A DNA stretch of 64,000 bases. Origin: Alphaproteobacteria bacterium (GTDB lineage: Bacteria > Pseudomonadota > Alphaproteobacteria > Sphingomonadales > Emcibacteraceae). A program made the translations under genes and the position numbers. The notes beneath the pieces were generated by a model that did not search any database, was not told where the DNA came from, and worked only from the letters and a program-made list of their open reading frames with translations. This document shows, piece by piece, positions 45,595 to 55,696 of the stretch. Each line of letters begins with the position of its first letter. Position 1 is the first letter of the stretch. The stretch is taken from positions 1-64,000 of the forward strand of contig JAUIDN010000009.1 of the NCBI GenBank assembly GCA_030428615.1. Reading direction: 5' to 3'.

Positions 45595-46365
45595 ATGAAA
45601 AAACTTTTAATCGGAATTTTTATCATTATAGCAATCGGCGCTGGGGCGTTTGTTTATTTATCTTCCAATGCGGGGGGCTTGGTAAGAGATGCTGTTGTTA
45701 AATATGTTCCGCCAATCATAGGCGCGGATGTGCAGTTGGCTAATGTTGAGCTTGATCCGGCGGCTGGGTTGGCGTCGCTCAATGGCATGGTGATCGGGAA
45801 TCCGGAGGGATTTCAATCAGACCATCTGTTTAAGATGGATCAGTTGCTTGTGAAGATGGACACAAGTATCGAAAATCTAACTTCTGATGTTATCAGGATT
45901 AGCGAAGTGCGCTTGGAAGGGGCCGACATGATTTATGAAATTGGCCGAAATGGCAATAATGTTGGCAAAATTCAGGAAAATATTGATGCCTATATGCGGG
46001 AAATGGGGATCGAAGCGAGTGAAGAGGAAAGCGAAAAGAAATTTATCGTTGATCATGTTTATATAAATGGCACGAACGTCAAAGTCTCAAGTGATCTGCT
46101 CAAAGGTAAAGGGCTGGGTTTTCCATTGCCCAATTTACATATCGCTGATATCGGTAAACGGGAAAATGGCGCCATTGCATCGGATGTTATCAAACAAATC
46201 TTTGCCGCCATCAGCGGTAGTGTCAGCAAAGTTGCTCAAAGTGAAATGGTCGGAAATGTTTTAGGTGGCGCGGAAGATGCTGCCGGAAATGTTGTCAAAG
46301 ACCTAGAAGATAAAGTTGTTGACGAGGTAGGCAATAAGCTGAAAGGGCTTATTCCGCCAATGTAA
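45595..46365 (+). CDS. AsmA-like/periplasmic anchored protein
   Basis: 256 residues from ATG 45595 (MKKLLIG), AGGAGA about 7 nt upstream; the longer frame from 45535 is unsupported. One N-terminal TM (about 3-24), then a beta-rich region with VQLANVELDPAAGLASLNGMVIGNPEGF, typical of AsmA/TamB-like domains, and an amphipathic C-terminus. Likely an inner-membrane-anchored periplasmic protein in envelope lipid homeostasis (inference). The lemA-type gene begins 24 bp later. Confidence 0.7.
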   Translation: MKKLLIGIFIIIAIGAGAFVYLSSNAGGLVRDAVVKYVPPIIGADVQLANVELDPAAGLASLNGMVIGNPEGFQSDHLFKMDQLLVKMDTSIENLTSDVIRISEVRLEGADMIYEIGRNGNNVGKIQENIDAYMREMGIEASEEESEKKFIVDHVYINGTNVKVSSDLLKGKGLGFPLPNLHIADIGKRENGAIASDVIKQIFAAISGSVSKVAQSEMVGNVLGGAEDAAGNVVKDLEDKVVDEVGNKLKGLIPPM

Positions 46366-46389
46366 AAACCAAATCGAAAGGATTATATC

Positions 46390-46953
46390 GTGGCGTTTCT
46401 AATAGGTTTAGCAGTCATCGCATTGTTCGTATATATTTTATACGCAAGGCTGATAAAGTTGAAAAATAGCGCGCTTGAAGCGTTATCTTCAATTGATGTT
46501 CAGCTAAAGAAACGCCATGATTTGGTTCCTAACATTCTTAAAATTGCCAAGAAATTTATGGATCATGAGGAGGGGGTGCTTTCGAAGGTGACCCAGATGA
46601 GATCTATTTCAGCGAGCGATTATGATAAAAACAATCCTGAAGAAGTGTCACAGCATTTGGAAGCGAACAAACAACTTCAGTCTGCAATGATGAATTTATT
46701 TGCGGTCGCGGAAAATTATCCTGATCTCAAATCGCAGGAAACAATGGTTCGCGCGCAGGAAACATATGAGGAGGTGGAGGGGCATATTTCCGCGGCCCGC
46801 CGATTTTATAATTCGTCTGTTACTGATCTTAAGAATGCCGTTGAAATTTTCCCAAGTAGCGCAATTGCCAGCATGATCGGCATTAAGGCGATGCCGTTTT
46901 TTGAAATGGATGAAGCTGAGAGAAAACCGATTGACGCATCTGATTATATGTAA
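46390..46953 (+). CDS. lemA: LemA family protein
   Basis: 187 residues. One N-terminal TM (2-20) then helical bundle: QLKKRHDLVPNILKIAKKFMDHEEGVLSKVTQMR is the LemA signature, followed by LKSQETMVRAQETYEEVEGHISAARRFYN. GTG start with AAAGGA 8 nt upstream. LemA partners DUF3137 or TPM proteins; role unknown. Followed after 12 bp by a DUF3137 gene. Confidence 0.9.
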   Translation: MAFLIGLAVIALFVYILYARLIKLKNSALEALSSIDVQLKKRHDLVPNILKIAKKFMDHEEGVLSKVTQMRSISASDYDKNNPEEVSQHLEANKQLQSAMMNLFAVAENYPDLKSQETMVRAQETYEEVEGHISAARRFYNSSVTDLKNAVEIFPSSAIASMIGIKAMPFFEMDEAERKPIDASDYM

Positions 46954-46965
46954 AAGGCCTTAGTT

Positions 46966-47889
46966 ATGACCATTGCGGAAATGCGGGAGGCGCTACATTC
47001 GTTTGATAGTAGCGGTTTTAGTGCGCTTCTTGACGATTTGGAACAAAAAAGAAAGGATGCCTTCAAGCTATTTCTTGGTGTCGTTTTTGTTTCGGGTTTC
47101 GTGGTCTTTTTCATTATTTTAACCCAAGGAATGACCGACATTGTAAAATTTGCCGGATTTGGTGCCGTCTTTATTTCTTTCATTTTCTATCGGCGCGTTA
47201 TGGCGGTGCGAAAAGAGGCAAAAGGCAAATTAATGCCCGCCTTATGTGATCAAATAGGTCTTGAATACTTTCTAAATCCACCGGATTATGTAATTCGTGA
47301 GTTCGATCAACTTTCGATTATTCCGTCCTATGATGAAAAAACGCTTGAAGACCAAATTACCGGAAAAGTAGAGGAAATTGATTTTGAATTGCTGGAAGCA
47401 AAGCTTGTCAAGGTGACACGCGACAGCAAAGGTAGAAGGTCAAAAAATACCGTATTCAGGGGATTTTTGGTCAAGTTCGATTTTCATAAAAATTTCAGTG
47501 GCGAGACCATCATAACAAAGGATCATACCTTTATTGGTAATTTTTTTACCGGATTTGGAAAAAATGGTGATCGGGTGAAGTTGGAAGATAGTAGATTTGA
47601 AGATGAATTTGAGGTTCACTCAAGTGATCAGGTGGAAGCGCGATATCTTCTGACGCCGACATTCATGGAAAGATTGTTACATTTTTCACGCCTACCAAAT
47701 ATACAGCAGTTGCAGCTTGCCTTTAAAAACGGATCCATATACATGGCGATTAAGAGGCGCGGCAATGCTTTTGAAGGTGGATCATTTAATTTGAACGACC
47801 CAAAATTAATTGAGCAGAATATCCGGGACATCGCATTGATTTTTGATATGGTAACGGAACTCAACCTGACACAAGAAACAAAAATATAA
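46966..47889 (+). CDS. DUF3137 membrane protein
   Basis: 307 residues with two adjacent TM segments (about 33-52 and 60-75), then a soluble domain containing FRGFLVKFDFHKNFSGETIITKDH and LEDSRFEDEFEVHSSDQVEARYLLTP, the DUF3137 core (ITKD..FE..F.VY..D..EARY pattern). These proteins accompany LemA in many proteobacteria; function unknown. Confidence 0.85.
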   Translation: MTIAEMREALHSFDSSGFSALLDDLEQKRKDAFKLFLGVVFVSGFVVFFIILTQGMTDIVKFAGFGAVFISFIFYRRVMAVRKEAKGKLMPALCDQIGLEYFLNPPDYVIREFDQLSIIPSYDEKTLEDQITGKVEEIDFELLEAKLVKVTRDSKGRRSKNTVFRGFLVKFDFHKNFSGETIITKDHTFIGNFFTGFGKNGDRVKLEDSRFEDEFEVHSSDQVEARYLLTPTFMERLLHFSRLPNIQQLQLAFKNGSIYMAIKRRGNAFEGGSFNLNDPKLIEQNIRDIALIFDMVTELNLTQETKI

Positions 47890-47901
47890 ACAGGAAATAA
47901 A

Positions 47902-49035
47902 ATGATAAAATGCCAAAAAGAGCTGTTTGAAATACCAGATGGGATAACCTATTTGAACGCTGCTTATATGGGACCGCTGACAAAACGAGCAGCCGAAATT
48001 GGCAAAGTGGCGGTGGAGCAGAAACTGACGCCATGGAATATCCCGGTCAGTGAGTTTTTCGATTTGCCTGGCCGGGTTTACAATCTTTCAGCGAAGCTGA
48101 TCGGCGCGGAACCGTCCGATATGGCCATTGTTCCTTCAGTTTCCTACGGCATCGCGATAGCGGCAAAGAATATCCCGGTTCTAGCGGGACAGAAAATCGT
48201 TGTTATGGCCGATCAATTTCCGTCGAATGTTTATCCGTGGAAGGAGCTTGCAGAAGAGAAGGGTGCAACTGTTGAAACTGTCAGTTGGCCAAGTGATGAT
48301 GACTGGACGCGGGCGATCGTGGAAGCGATTGATGATAACACCGCGGTCGTTGCCACGGCAAATGCGCACTGGACAAATGGTAGTTTTATAGATTTGGTTG
48401 CTGTTGGAAAAAAAGCGCGTTCCGTTGGTGCGTCGCTTGTTCTTGATCTTACACAAACGCTTGGTGTCGTGCCATTTTCAGTAAAGGATGTTGATCCCGA
48501 CTATATGGTTGTTGGGGCTTATAAATGGTTGCTCGGCCCATATTCCTATGGGTTTATGTATGTGGCGGAACGCAATCATGGTGGAAAACCGATTGAGGAA
48601 AGCTGGATGACCCGTAAAGATGCTGACGATTTTACCCGTCTGGTCGATTACAAAGAAGCATATGAATCCGGTGCCCGTCGTTTTGATATGGGTGAAAAAA
48701 GCAATTTCATTCACGCACCAATCGCCGCTGAGGCCTTGTCGCTTATTTTGTCGCTGGGCGTTGAAAATATTGCAGCCTACCTGAAGACCCTCACCGATCA
48801 TATTGCGACGCGAGCCCGTAAAATGGGTCTTAATGTTGTGGACGAAGGTAAGCGCGTACCAAATTTAATCGGCATAAATTTTGCTGGAGGTGTGCCTGAG
48901 AACATTTCCTCAGCGTTGGAGGCGAAGAAGATACATGTCAGTATCCGCGGCGACAGTATCCGTATTGCCCCGCATATTTATAATGATTTTGATGATATTG
49001 ACCGTATGTTTGAAGTTTTTGAACGGGAACTGTAG
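47902..49035 (+). CDS. Class V aminotransferase-fold PLP enzyme
   Basis: 377 residues. PLP lysine is in GAYKWLLGP (K208), with LDLTQTLG upstream (Asp binding the pyridine N) and a glycine-rich end IRIAPHIYND. Overall it resembles cysteine desulfurase/kynureninase-like enzymes, probably a desulfurase, lyase or aminotransferase on a small amino acid. Neither the substrate nor an Fe-S partner is visible. It is followed after 2 bp by the CYTH gene. Confidence 0.8.
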   Translation: MIKCQKELFEIPDGITYLNAAYMGPLTKRAAEIGKVAVEQKLTPWNIPVSEFFDLPGRVYNLSAKLIGAEPSDMAIVPSVSYGIAIAAKNIPVLAGQKIVVMADQFPSNVYPWKELAEEKGATVETVSWPSDDDWTRAIVEAIDDNTAVVATANAHWTNGSFIDLVAVGKKARSVGASLVLDLTQTLGVVPFSVKDVDPDYMVVGAYKWLLGPYSYGFMYVAERNHGGKPIEESWMTRKDADDFTRLVDYKEAYESGARRFDMGEKSNFIHAPIAAEALSLILSLGVENIAAYLKTLTDHIATRARKMGLNVVDEGKRVPNLIGINFAGGVPENISSALEAKKIHVSIRGDSIRIAPHIYNDFDDIDRMFEVFEREL

Positions 49036-49037
49036 TT

Positions 49038-49544
49038 ATGGCGCAGGGGATTGAAATTGAACGCAAATTTCTCGTGGTTGGCAAACCGGACCGTATTCCC
49101 GATAAGATACTGAAAATCCGTCAGGGATATATTGCCCGCGAGAATGGTAATACGGTTCGTATTCGGGAGCAGGATGGTGATTTTATCCTGAGCATCAAAA
49201 CTCAACGGGTCGGTGATGGTCGTAATGAATTGCAATATAACGTTTCAGCGGATGATGGGGAGATGCTGTTTTCATCCATCAGCCATCATGCAATTGTCAA
49301 AACCCGTGAAATTTATGCATTGGGTAATCACACTTGGGAAGTGGATTTCTTTGACGGAGCAAATAAAGGATTGGTAATTGCCGAAGTGGAATTAAACGCC
49401 GCCGATGAACATGTGGCAATCCCCGATTGGATAGGGCCGGAAGTCACGGGCCTCAGCAAATTTTATAATGCCAACATCGCCAGCATGCCGTTTGGCAACT
49501 GGCGGATCAGCTATCAGGCCTTGATAGACCGCCTGTCCGAATAA
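49038..49544 (+). CDS. CYTH domain protein (triphosphate tunnel enzyme)
   Basis: 168 residues: IEIERKFLV is the ExExK metal/triphosphate motif, followed by IRQGYIA, TVRIRE, FILSIKTQ and EVDFF, VIAEVEL, the paired tunnel strands. Probably an inorganic triphosphatase or related phosphohydrolase, like YgiF. Cotranscribed with the PLP enzyme (gap 2 bp). Confidence 0.9.
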   Translation: MAQGIEIERKFLVVGKPDRIPDKILKIRQGYIARENGNTVRIREQDGDFILSIKTQRVGDGRNELQYNVSADDGEMLFSSISHHAIVKTREIYALGNHTWEVDFFDGANKGLVIAEVELNAADEHVAIPDWIGPEVTGLSKFYNANIASMPFGNWRISYQALIDRLSE

Positions 49545-49559
49545 AAAATTAATTCCTGT

Positions 49560-51806
49560 CTATTTCCCGCCGGCAGGAAGATGTTCATTCAGATAATCTG
49601 TCATCAGTGAAAATAGATGAAGCTGTGTGTTTTCCCCGGCGCTGATACCATGGGCACGCATCGGGTAGCTCATCATTTGAAATGGCTTGTTCAGCTCAAT
49701 CAACTTATTGGCCATATATTCAAGATTCTGGTAATGAACATTATCATCCCCCGTTCCGTGGACAATGAGAAGGTTGCCTTTTAGATTGTGAGCGAAGTTT
49801 ATCGGTGATCCTTTGTGATAGGCATCTTCACCGTCTTCCGGCAGACCAAGATATCTTTCCTGATAAATGCTGTCGTAAAGCCTTAAGTCACTGATGCCAG
49901 CTACCGCGATGCCGGTTTTGTAAATATCCGGATAACGTGTCATCGCATCGAATGTGGAGGAACCACCCCCGCTCCAACCCCAGACACCGACGCGTTCAGC
50001 ATCAAGGAAGGAATGTTTTTTAAGGAGTTCCTGAACGGCCTGTGACTGGACTTTCGACGATAATTGGCCAACCTGTTTGTAAATATCTTTGCGCCATGCC
50101 CTGCCGCGTGGTGATCCGCCACCCTGTGTGTTGAAACTAGCGACTATATATCCCTGTTGCGTCAACATGGTATGCCATAGGTAGCGGTTACCGCCCCAGC
50201 TGTCGGTTACGGTTCTACCCCCGGGATAACCGTAAACATATATAAGGAGTGGGTACTTCTTACCCGGATCGAAATCGGGCGGATACATCATCCAGCTGTC
50301 ATGTGAAGAACCATTGGGTACATCCGTTCTGAAAAAATCGACCCTACCGCGCTCAAGACCGCTCACCGCCTTATGCAGGGTTTCATTGGCAACCATGGTT
50401 TTTTCTGACTTGTGTTCGGGTAGTGATACAAGATCAATTACTGGTGGCGTGCCATATTTTGAATATGTATGAAACGCGTATTTTGAATCCGGTGCAAGAT
50501 TATAGCTGTGAGTGCCTTTTTGTGTTTCTGGCGTCAATTTTTCTATAACGCGATCCCCAAACAGGCTAACGCGGTAAAGATATTGTTGTGTTGCGTCGTT
50601 GGGGGAGGCGAGATAATAAACCCATCCCCCGTCCTCATCAATATTGATGATGCTGATAACATCATAGTTACCTTCGGTGAGTAAGGTTTGTTCTGATCCA
50701 TCGCGTGAAATCAGGTATAGGTGACGCCATCCGTCTTTTTCACTAAGCCAGGTGAAATACGCGCCATCCTTAACCCATTTCATACCATCGGTACGTACAT
50801 CGACCCATGCTTCGTCAGTTTCTTTCAGGACCGTCTTGACATCACCGTTTCTGGCGTTTCCAAGCATGACATGATTGACATTCTGTAATCGGTTCAATTG
50901 CTGGATAATAACTTCGTCCGAGCTTTCGGCCCATTGCATTTTTGCGATATAATGCTGTCGTGGGTCGCCGTTCACCTTGAACCATGTTGTGCGGCCACCG
51001 GTTGCTTTAACACTGCCGACACGAACGGCCGAATTTGTTGTGCCGGCCTTTGGGTATTGAAGGGGCACAGGATTTGAATAAATATCACTTGTGTTATCCA
51101 TCAGATAAAATGTGCCGACACCTTTTGTGTCCGATTGCCAATAGGCGATCCGCGATGAATCCGGGCTCCACATAAAGGCGTCCCGAAGCCCCAGTTCTTC
51201 CTCGTAAACCCAATCGCCTGTCCCGTTGACAATATATTCATCACCATCTTTGGTGAGCTGTCGAACTCTTCCGTTAACAATTGTTTCAACATAAATGTTA
51301 TTTTCATACATATAGGCGATTTTTTCACTGTCCGGCGAAAATTTTGCATACATCAGACTTTGTTTCGGCGCCTGTGTGCCGATTTGTTTCAGTTCATTAT
51401 TCTCGAGGTTTAAAAGCCAGTAATCACCAAATGAATTACGGCGTCTGAATTTGCGGGTATTAGTGGAAATAAGCACATATTGACCATCGTCGGACCATTG
51501 ATAATCCTCTATCGATAGCGGTTTTTCCGCACCTTGCGGTGTGAGTTTATCTGCTGAGACAAGAATTTCGCGCTCTCCGGTCAGCGTGTTATTCCTGACG
51601 ATATCATAGCCGTCTTCAATGTCAGCATTTTCATCAATCGTAGTGTATGCTTCACCGCCGTCTATCCATTTGCTTGATGGTAATCTGTCAGCGTCGAAAT
51701 TTTCACTGCTGTAAATGCGTTCAACTGTCAGCTTCCCCCCCTCCTGCGCGATGGTTGAATTTGGTATCAGCAAAATCGCGAGTAACAGTGCAGAAATTTT
51801 TTTCAT
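49560..51806 (-). CDS. Dipeptidyl peptidase IV-type S9 protease, exported
   Basis: 748 residues starting ATG 51806 (MKKISALLLAI; signal peptide ends near TIA-QE), with a GGGTGGA just before. An 8-bladed beta-propeller (about 40-500) is followed by an alpha/beta-hydrolase domain with GWSGGG (Ser about 612), GTGDDNVH (Asp about 685) and RAHGIS (His about 715). An EE pair near EEELGLRD corresponds to the substrate N-terminus-binding Glu residues. It releases X-Pro or X-Ala dipeptides from peptides in the periplasm. Monocistronic. Confidence 0.9.
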   Translation of the reverse strand: MKKISALLLAILLIPNSTIAQEGGKLTVERIYSSENFDADRLPSSKWIDGGEAYTTIDENADIEDGYDIVRNNTLTGEREILVSADKLTPQGAEKPLSIEDYQWSDDGQYVLISTNTRKFRRRNSFGDYWLLNLENNELKQIGTQAPKQSLMYAKFSPDSEKIAYMYENNIYVETIVNGRVRQLTKDGDEYIVNGTGDWVYEEELGLRDAFMWSPDSSRIAYWQSDTKGVGTFYLMDNTSDIYSNPVPLQYPKAGTTNSAVRVGSVKATGGRTTWFKVNGDPRQHYIAKMQWAESSDEVIIQQLNRLQNVNHVMLGNARNGDVKTVLKETDEAWVDVRTDGMKWVKDGAYFTWLSEKDGWRHLYLISRDGSEQTLLTEGNYDVISIINIDEDGGWVYYLASPNDATQQYLYRVSLFGDRVIEKLTPETQKGTHSYNLAPDSKYAFHTYSKYGTPPVIDLVSLPEHKSEKTMVANETLHKAVSGLERGRVDFFRTDVPNGSSHDSWMMYPPDFDPGKKYPLLIYVYGYPGGRTVTDSWGGNRYLWHTMLTQQGYIVASFNTQGGGSPRGRAWRKDIYKQVGQLSSKVQSQAVQELLKKHSFLDAERVGVWGWSGGGSSTFDAMTRYPDIYKTGIAVAGISDLRLYDSIYQERYLGLPEDGEDAYHKGSPINFAHNLKGNLLIVHGTGDDNVHYQNLEYMANKLIELNKPFQMMSYPMRAHGISAGENTQLHLFSLMTDYLNEHLPAGGK

Positions 51807-51926
51807 AATTCCACCCAATGTGTAATTGTTGTTATTGGCCATAAACCTAGAGTATGACTATAATAATCTTTTTCTGTAAAGACAAACATTGTGAAAACTG
51901 TGCGGGCAGATGTTCTGCGGGAGTGC

Positions 51927-52424
51927 TTATTTAACAATCAGAACTTCATAGGCAGCTTTGACCTGCTGAAATTTTATCGCGGATTCAGCATCGCCCATAT
52001 TGGTGTCAGGATGGTACAATTTTACCAGTCTGCGGTAAGCAGATTTGATGTCCTTGTCAGTGGCGTCCTCATCCAGATCAAGAATTTCAAGGGCATCGGC
52101 GCGCCTTTCTTCCTTGCCATAGGTGGATTGACCACTTTCGTAAGCGGTGCTGCCTCGGTAGCCCTTAGCGGTACGCATTTCTTCCTGCGCGCGCTTCATT
52201 GCTTCTTCGCGGGTCAGGCCGTCAAAATAATTCCATTTTTTATTGAATTCTGCCACATGTGGTTGACAGAAATACCATTTATCTTTGCTGTCCGGTGCTT
52301 TGGGCGCGGGGTAATCACCTGGATTATCACAACCATCATAGTCGCATAGGCGAACAGAGACAGGATCTCTTTCGCTTGTATATTCTCCCCATTTGGGGAA
52401 TGTCCATGATTTGGGTCGTGACAT
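51927..52424 (-). CDS. Small protein with N-terminal Cys/His cluster and C-terminal J domain (second copy)
   Basis: 165 residues; ATG 52424 follows AAGG. The layout equals the 32607-33101 product: CDYDGC...WYFCQPHVAEFNKKW (CxxxxC, CxxH) then a J domain with KLYHPDTN (HPD) at the C-terminus and a short hydrophobic end. Presumably a DnaK co-chaperone. It is a paralogue, not a duplication in tandem. Confidence 0.85.
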   Translation of the reverse strand: MSRPKSWTFPKWGEYTSERDPVSVRLCDYDGCDNPGDYPAPKAPDSKDKWYFCQPHVAEFNKKWNYFDGLTREEAMKRAQEEMRTAKGYRGSTAYESGQSTYGKEERRADALEILDLDEDATDKDIKSAYRRLVKLYHPDTNMGDAESAIKFQQVKAAYEVLIVK

Positions 52425-52495
52425 CAGTTTAACCTTGCATTAAAAGAGCATAACTAACAGTTTTTAGGAACGATAAACAAGCTTTAATTGGAAAA

Positions 52496-53095
52496 ATGAC
52501 GATGGACTATATCATCAGGAAAGCCAATAAAGAGGAAGCAAGGGAACTTGCGCAACTCGTCAATTACGCTGGCAAAAGTGATCGAAACAGAGGACTGGAT
52601 CTTTATGGATGGTCTTTGAGCGCGGAAGAGGGTGACGATCTTTACGACGTTGGCGCCCGTGAAATCGCGGAAGGTGATGGTACTTATTCCTATAAAAATA
52701 TTCGGGTTTTGGAGACACAGGGAAAAATTGCTGCCCTTGCCATGTCATTCAGGGTGAAAAAAAAGACACCGGAAGAAATGAATGATGTGCCGGAACTTTT
52801 TAAAATATTTAAAGAACTCACCAATACGATTGATGGCTGCTATTATCTGGATAGCCTCGCTGCGTCACCTGATTTTCGCGGCATGGGCTTTGGACGCTTG
52901 ATGTTGGAGGACACAATTGATCTGGCCCGGCAGGGTGGATTCGATGCCATTCATCTGATTGCATTTGATGAAAATATTCCGGCCGTCAGGCTTTATGAAA
53001 AGAGCGGTTTCTACCCGATAAAAGATTTGCCAACACCTGATCATCCGGAAATGCCGTTTGGTGGCAAAGCGGTATTATTTAGAAAAGACTTATAA
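52496..53095 (+). CDS. GNAT family N-acetyltransferase
   Basis: 199 residues. The acetyl-CoA-binding motif A is LDSLAASPDFRGMGFGRLMLEDTIDLAR (about 120-147), followed by VRLYEKSGFYPI (motif B). Substrate unknown. Either ATG 52496 or ATG 52502 could start; GGA at 52490-52492 is closer to the usual spacing for the second. Convergent with pckA across a shared terminator. Confidence 0.88.
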   Translation: MTMDYIIRKANKEEARELAQLVNYAGKSDRNRGLDLYGWSLSAEEGDDLYDVGAREIAEGDGTYSYKNIRVLETQGKIAALAMSFRVKKKTPEEMNDVPELFKIFKELTNTIDGCYYLDSLAASPDFRGMGFGRLMLEDTIDLARQGGFDAIHLIAFDENIPAVRLYEKSGFYPIKDLPTPDHPEMPFGGKAVLFRKDL

Positions 53096-53126
53096 ATAAA
53101 GCCCTCACAATCATGAGGGCTTTATT
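53095..53126. terminator. Bidirectional terminator between GNAT gene and pckA
   Basis: AATAAAGCCCTCA / TGAGGGCTTTATT makes a 13-bp perfect stem around a 6-nt loop (CAATCA). The T-rich arms on both strands give a terminator for both convergent genes. Confidence 0.85.
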
Positions 53127-53143
53127 AAATTTATTTCAACTAT

Positions 53144-54748
53144 TTAAGCAATCGGTCCGGCAGCTTTTACCGTATCATCAACATGGTCTTCGAATTCAAC
53201 AAAATTTTCTTTGAACAGGCTGACAAGGTGTGCTGCTTGTTTATCATAGGCTTCTTTATCGTCCCATGTGCCACGTGGGTCAAGAACAGCACTATCGACA
53301 CCGGGGCAGCTGATTGGCACTTCAAAGCCGAAATTCGGATCAACACGGAATTCAACATCGTTTAGCGTACCGTCAAGTGCGCCGTAAAGGAGCGCCCGGG
53401 TGTACTTGATCGGCATACGGTTTCCGACACCGTACACACCACCCGTCCAGCCCGTATTGACGAGCCAGCAGGTTACATCACCTTTTGCAATTTTATCCCG
53501 CAGCAAATTACCATAAACAGATGGATGGCGTGGCATAAACGGTGCGCCAAAACATGTTGAGAAGGTCGCTTGGGGTTCTTTTCCAAGACCTTTTTCGGTG
53601 CCGGCAACCTTCGCGGTATAACCGGATAGAAAATGATACATTGCCTGTTCGGGTGTCAGGCGCGCCATGGGTGGCATGACGCCAAACGCATCCGCGGTCA
53701 GCATAATAACATTTTTGGGGTATCCGCCAGGGGCGCCTTCTGTCGTATTCGGGATGGATGTAATCGGGTAAGCGGCACGTGTGTTTTCGGCAAGTGATCC
53801 GTCATTAAGATCAATTTCACGTGTATCTTCATCAATCACCACGTTTTCAAGTACCGTGCCGAACATGCCTGTTGTTGCATAAATTTCCGGCTCTGCTTCC
53901 TTGCTTAAGCGGATAACCTTTGCGTAACACCCGCCCTCAAAATTGAAGACCGTGTTATCGGACCAACCATGTTCATCATCACCGATGAGCTGTCGTTCCG
54001 GGTCGGCGGAAAGTGTTGTTTTTCCAGTTCCGGATAATCCGAAGAAGATAGCAGTATCACCATTTTTGCCGATATTGGCAGAGCAATGCATCGGCATGAT
54101 GCCTTTTTCGGGAAGAAGATAGTTCAGGATTGAAAATACCGACTTCTTCATTTCGCCGGCGTATGATGTTCCGGCGATCAAGACCAATTTACGCGCTATA
54201 TTAATTGTGATGACGGTTTCGGAATTTGTTCCGACCTCGTCAGGGTTCATTTTCATTTCCGGTGCGTGAAGGATGGTAAAGTCAGGATCGAAACCTTCTA
54301 AATCTGCGCTATCGGGTCTTACAAGAAGGTTTCTGATGAAAAGGCTGTGCCATGGGGAGGGGGTTATTGCTCTGACTGAAATACGGTGGGCAGGGTCAGT
54401 GCCGCCATAAAGATCCTGAACATAGAGGTCGCGCTCATTTAGATAGTCGAGAATCTTTTCTTCAATTTTATTGAAATTGTCTTCACTGATTGCTTTATTG
54501 ACTTTACCCCACCAAATGTTGTCACGCGAAGACGGCTCATCGACCATGAATTTGTCATTTGCGCTTCTTCCAGTGTGTTGTCCGGTTTCAACGACAAGAG
54601 CACCACCTTTAGAAATCAGGCCAAGATCCTGCTTTATGGTATGCTCATATAGAAGTTCAGTGCCAAAATTCCAGTGAATATTTTTGTCTGAGCTAATTTT
54701 TTGGTTTTCTACGCCGTTTTTACTGACGTATTTCCCCACGTTAATCAT
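53144..54748 (-). CDS. pckA: Phosphoenolpyruvate carboxykinase (ATP)
   Basis: 534 residues from ATG 54748 (MINVGKY), AAGGA upstream; the longer frame to 54865 is noncoding leader. Kinase motifs: [27 protein letters not shown] (P-loop and kinase-2 type), [18 protein letters not shown] and [16 protein letters not shown] substrate region. It makes PEP from oxaloacetate in gluconeogenesis. In alphaproteobacteria it lies divergently next to chvI, as here, and is regulated with carbon supply. Confidence 0.93.
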   Translation of the reverse strand: MINVGKYVSKNGVENQKISSDKNIHWNFGTELLYEHTIKQDLGLISKGGALVVETGQHTGRSANDKFMVDEPSSRDNIWWGKVNKAISEDNFNKIEEKILDYLNERDLYVQDLYGGTDPAHRISVRAITPSPWHSLFIRNLLVRPDSADLEGFDPDFTILHAPEMKMNPDEVGTNSETVITINIARKLVLIAGTSYAGEMKKSVFSILNYLLPEKGIMPMHCSANIGKNGDTAIFFGLSGTGKTTLSADPERQLIGDDEHGWSDNTVFNFEGGCYAKVIRLSKEAEPEIYATTGMFGTVLENVVIDEDTREIDLNDGSLAENTRAAYPITSIPNTTEGAPGGYPKNVIMLTADAFGVMPPMARLTPEQAMYHFLSGYTAKVAGTEKGLGKEPQATFSTCFGAPFMPRHPSVYGNLLRDKIAKGDVTCWLVNTGWTGGVYGVGNRMPIKYTRALLYGALDGTLNDVEFRVDPNFGFEVPISCPGVDSAVLDPRGTWDDKEAYDKQAAHLVSLFKENFVEFEDHVDDTVKAAGPIA

Positions 54749-54889
54749 GTTACTTCCTTTTTTCGAATTGTAATAATTCAAGTGATTGATATTTTTCTCT
54801 CTAGGGCAATAATTAATAGTGATTTTCATCATATGATGAAAATTCATTTTCAATAAATTTTTCAAACTGTTGATTTATAAGGGAAAAAA

Positions 54890-54905
54890 TGTCACATTTA
54901 TGACA
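54890..54905. promoter_or_regulatory. Inverted repeat in the pckA-chvI intergenic region
   Basis: TGTCA-CATTTA-TGACA is a perfect 5-bp dyad 87 bp before the chvI start, in the 243-bp region that must hold both divergent promoters. It could be a response-regulator or other operator; no consensus was checked. Confidence 0.4.
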
Positions 54906-54991
54906 CTTTTATAGCGCATTTTTTTCAAACTCATGGAATAATACATGGTAGGATAGGTTAAAGATTCGTTTGGGAAAGGAAAATAAGGTAA

Positions 54992-55696
54992 ATGTCTTCA
55001 GTTATAACGCTTGTCGATGATGATCAGAATATTCTGGCGTCTGTAAGTATGGCCCTTGAAAGTGAAGGCTTTACCGTAAGAACTTTTACGGATGGTGCAA
55101 GTGCTCTTGAGGGAATTAGCAAGGATCCGGGTGACCTTGCTGTGCTAGACATAAAAATGCCCCGGATGGACGGTATGGAACTCCTTCGCAGGTTGCGTGA
55201 AAAACAGTCTCTTCCGGTTATTTTTCTGACATCCAAGGATGACGAAATTGATGAAATGCTTGGCCTTAAAATGGGGGCTGACGACTATATTAAAAAACCT
55301 TTTTCACAGCGGCTTCTTATTGAACGCATAAAAACAATATTGCGTCGCATGGATGCGATTAAAAAAGTAAAAACGGAAGACGAAGATGAAACCGGCGTGA
55401 TTGTCCGCGGCAGGTTGAAGCTTGACCCTGTACGCCATATTTGTGACTGGGACGGTAAAGACGTAAAGCTGACGGTCACTGAATTTCTTATTTTACAGGC
55501 GCTCGTCCAACATCCGGGACATGTCAAAAGCCGGGACCAGTTAATGGATGTGGCGTATAATGATGATATATATGTTGATGATAGAACCATTGACAGTCAT
55601 ATTAAAAGGCTGCGCAAGAAATTCCGTAAAGTCGATGAAAAGTTCGACGGGATAGAGACACTTTACGGTGTCGGATACAGGTATAGTGAAAGCTAA
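54992..55696 (+). CDS. chvI: Two-component response regulator ChvI (OmpR family)
   Basis: 234 residues. Receiver domain with the acidic pocket DDD (9-11), phospho-Asp D53 ([10 protein letters not shown]), T (LTSKDD) and K (IKKPFS); a winged-helix C-terminal domain ([42 protein letters not shown]). With ChvG it controls envelope, acid and host-association functions in alphaproteobacteria. The 3' end overlaps chvG. Confidence 0.93.
   Translation: MSSVITLVDDDQNILASVSMALESEGFTVRTFTDGASALEGISKDPGDLAVLDIKMPRMDGMELLRRLREKQSLPVIFLTSKDDEIDEMLGLKMGADDYIKKPFSQRLLIERIKTILRRMDAIKKVKTEDEDETGVIVRGRLKLDPVRHICDWDGKDVKLTVTEFLILQALVQHPGHVKSRDQLMDVAYNDDIYVDDRTIDSHIKRLRKKFRKVDEKFDGIETLYGVGYRYSES

Noticed and set aside
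51891-52349. Plus-strand 152-codon open frame
   Set aside because: Antisense to the zinc/J-domain gene, which has clear family motifs.
54749-54865. N-terminal extension of PckA
   Set aside because: The extension is A+T-rich, has no family similarity, and the ATG at 54748 has its own Shine-Dalgarno and the expected length.
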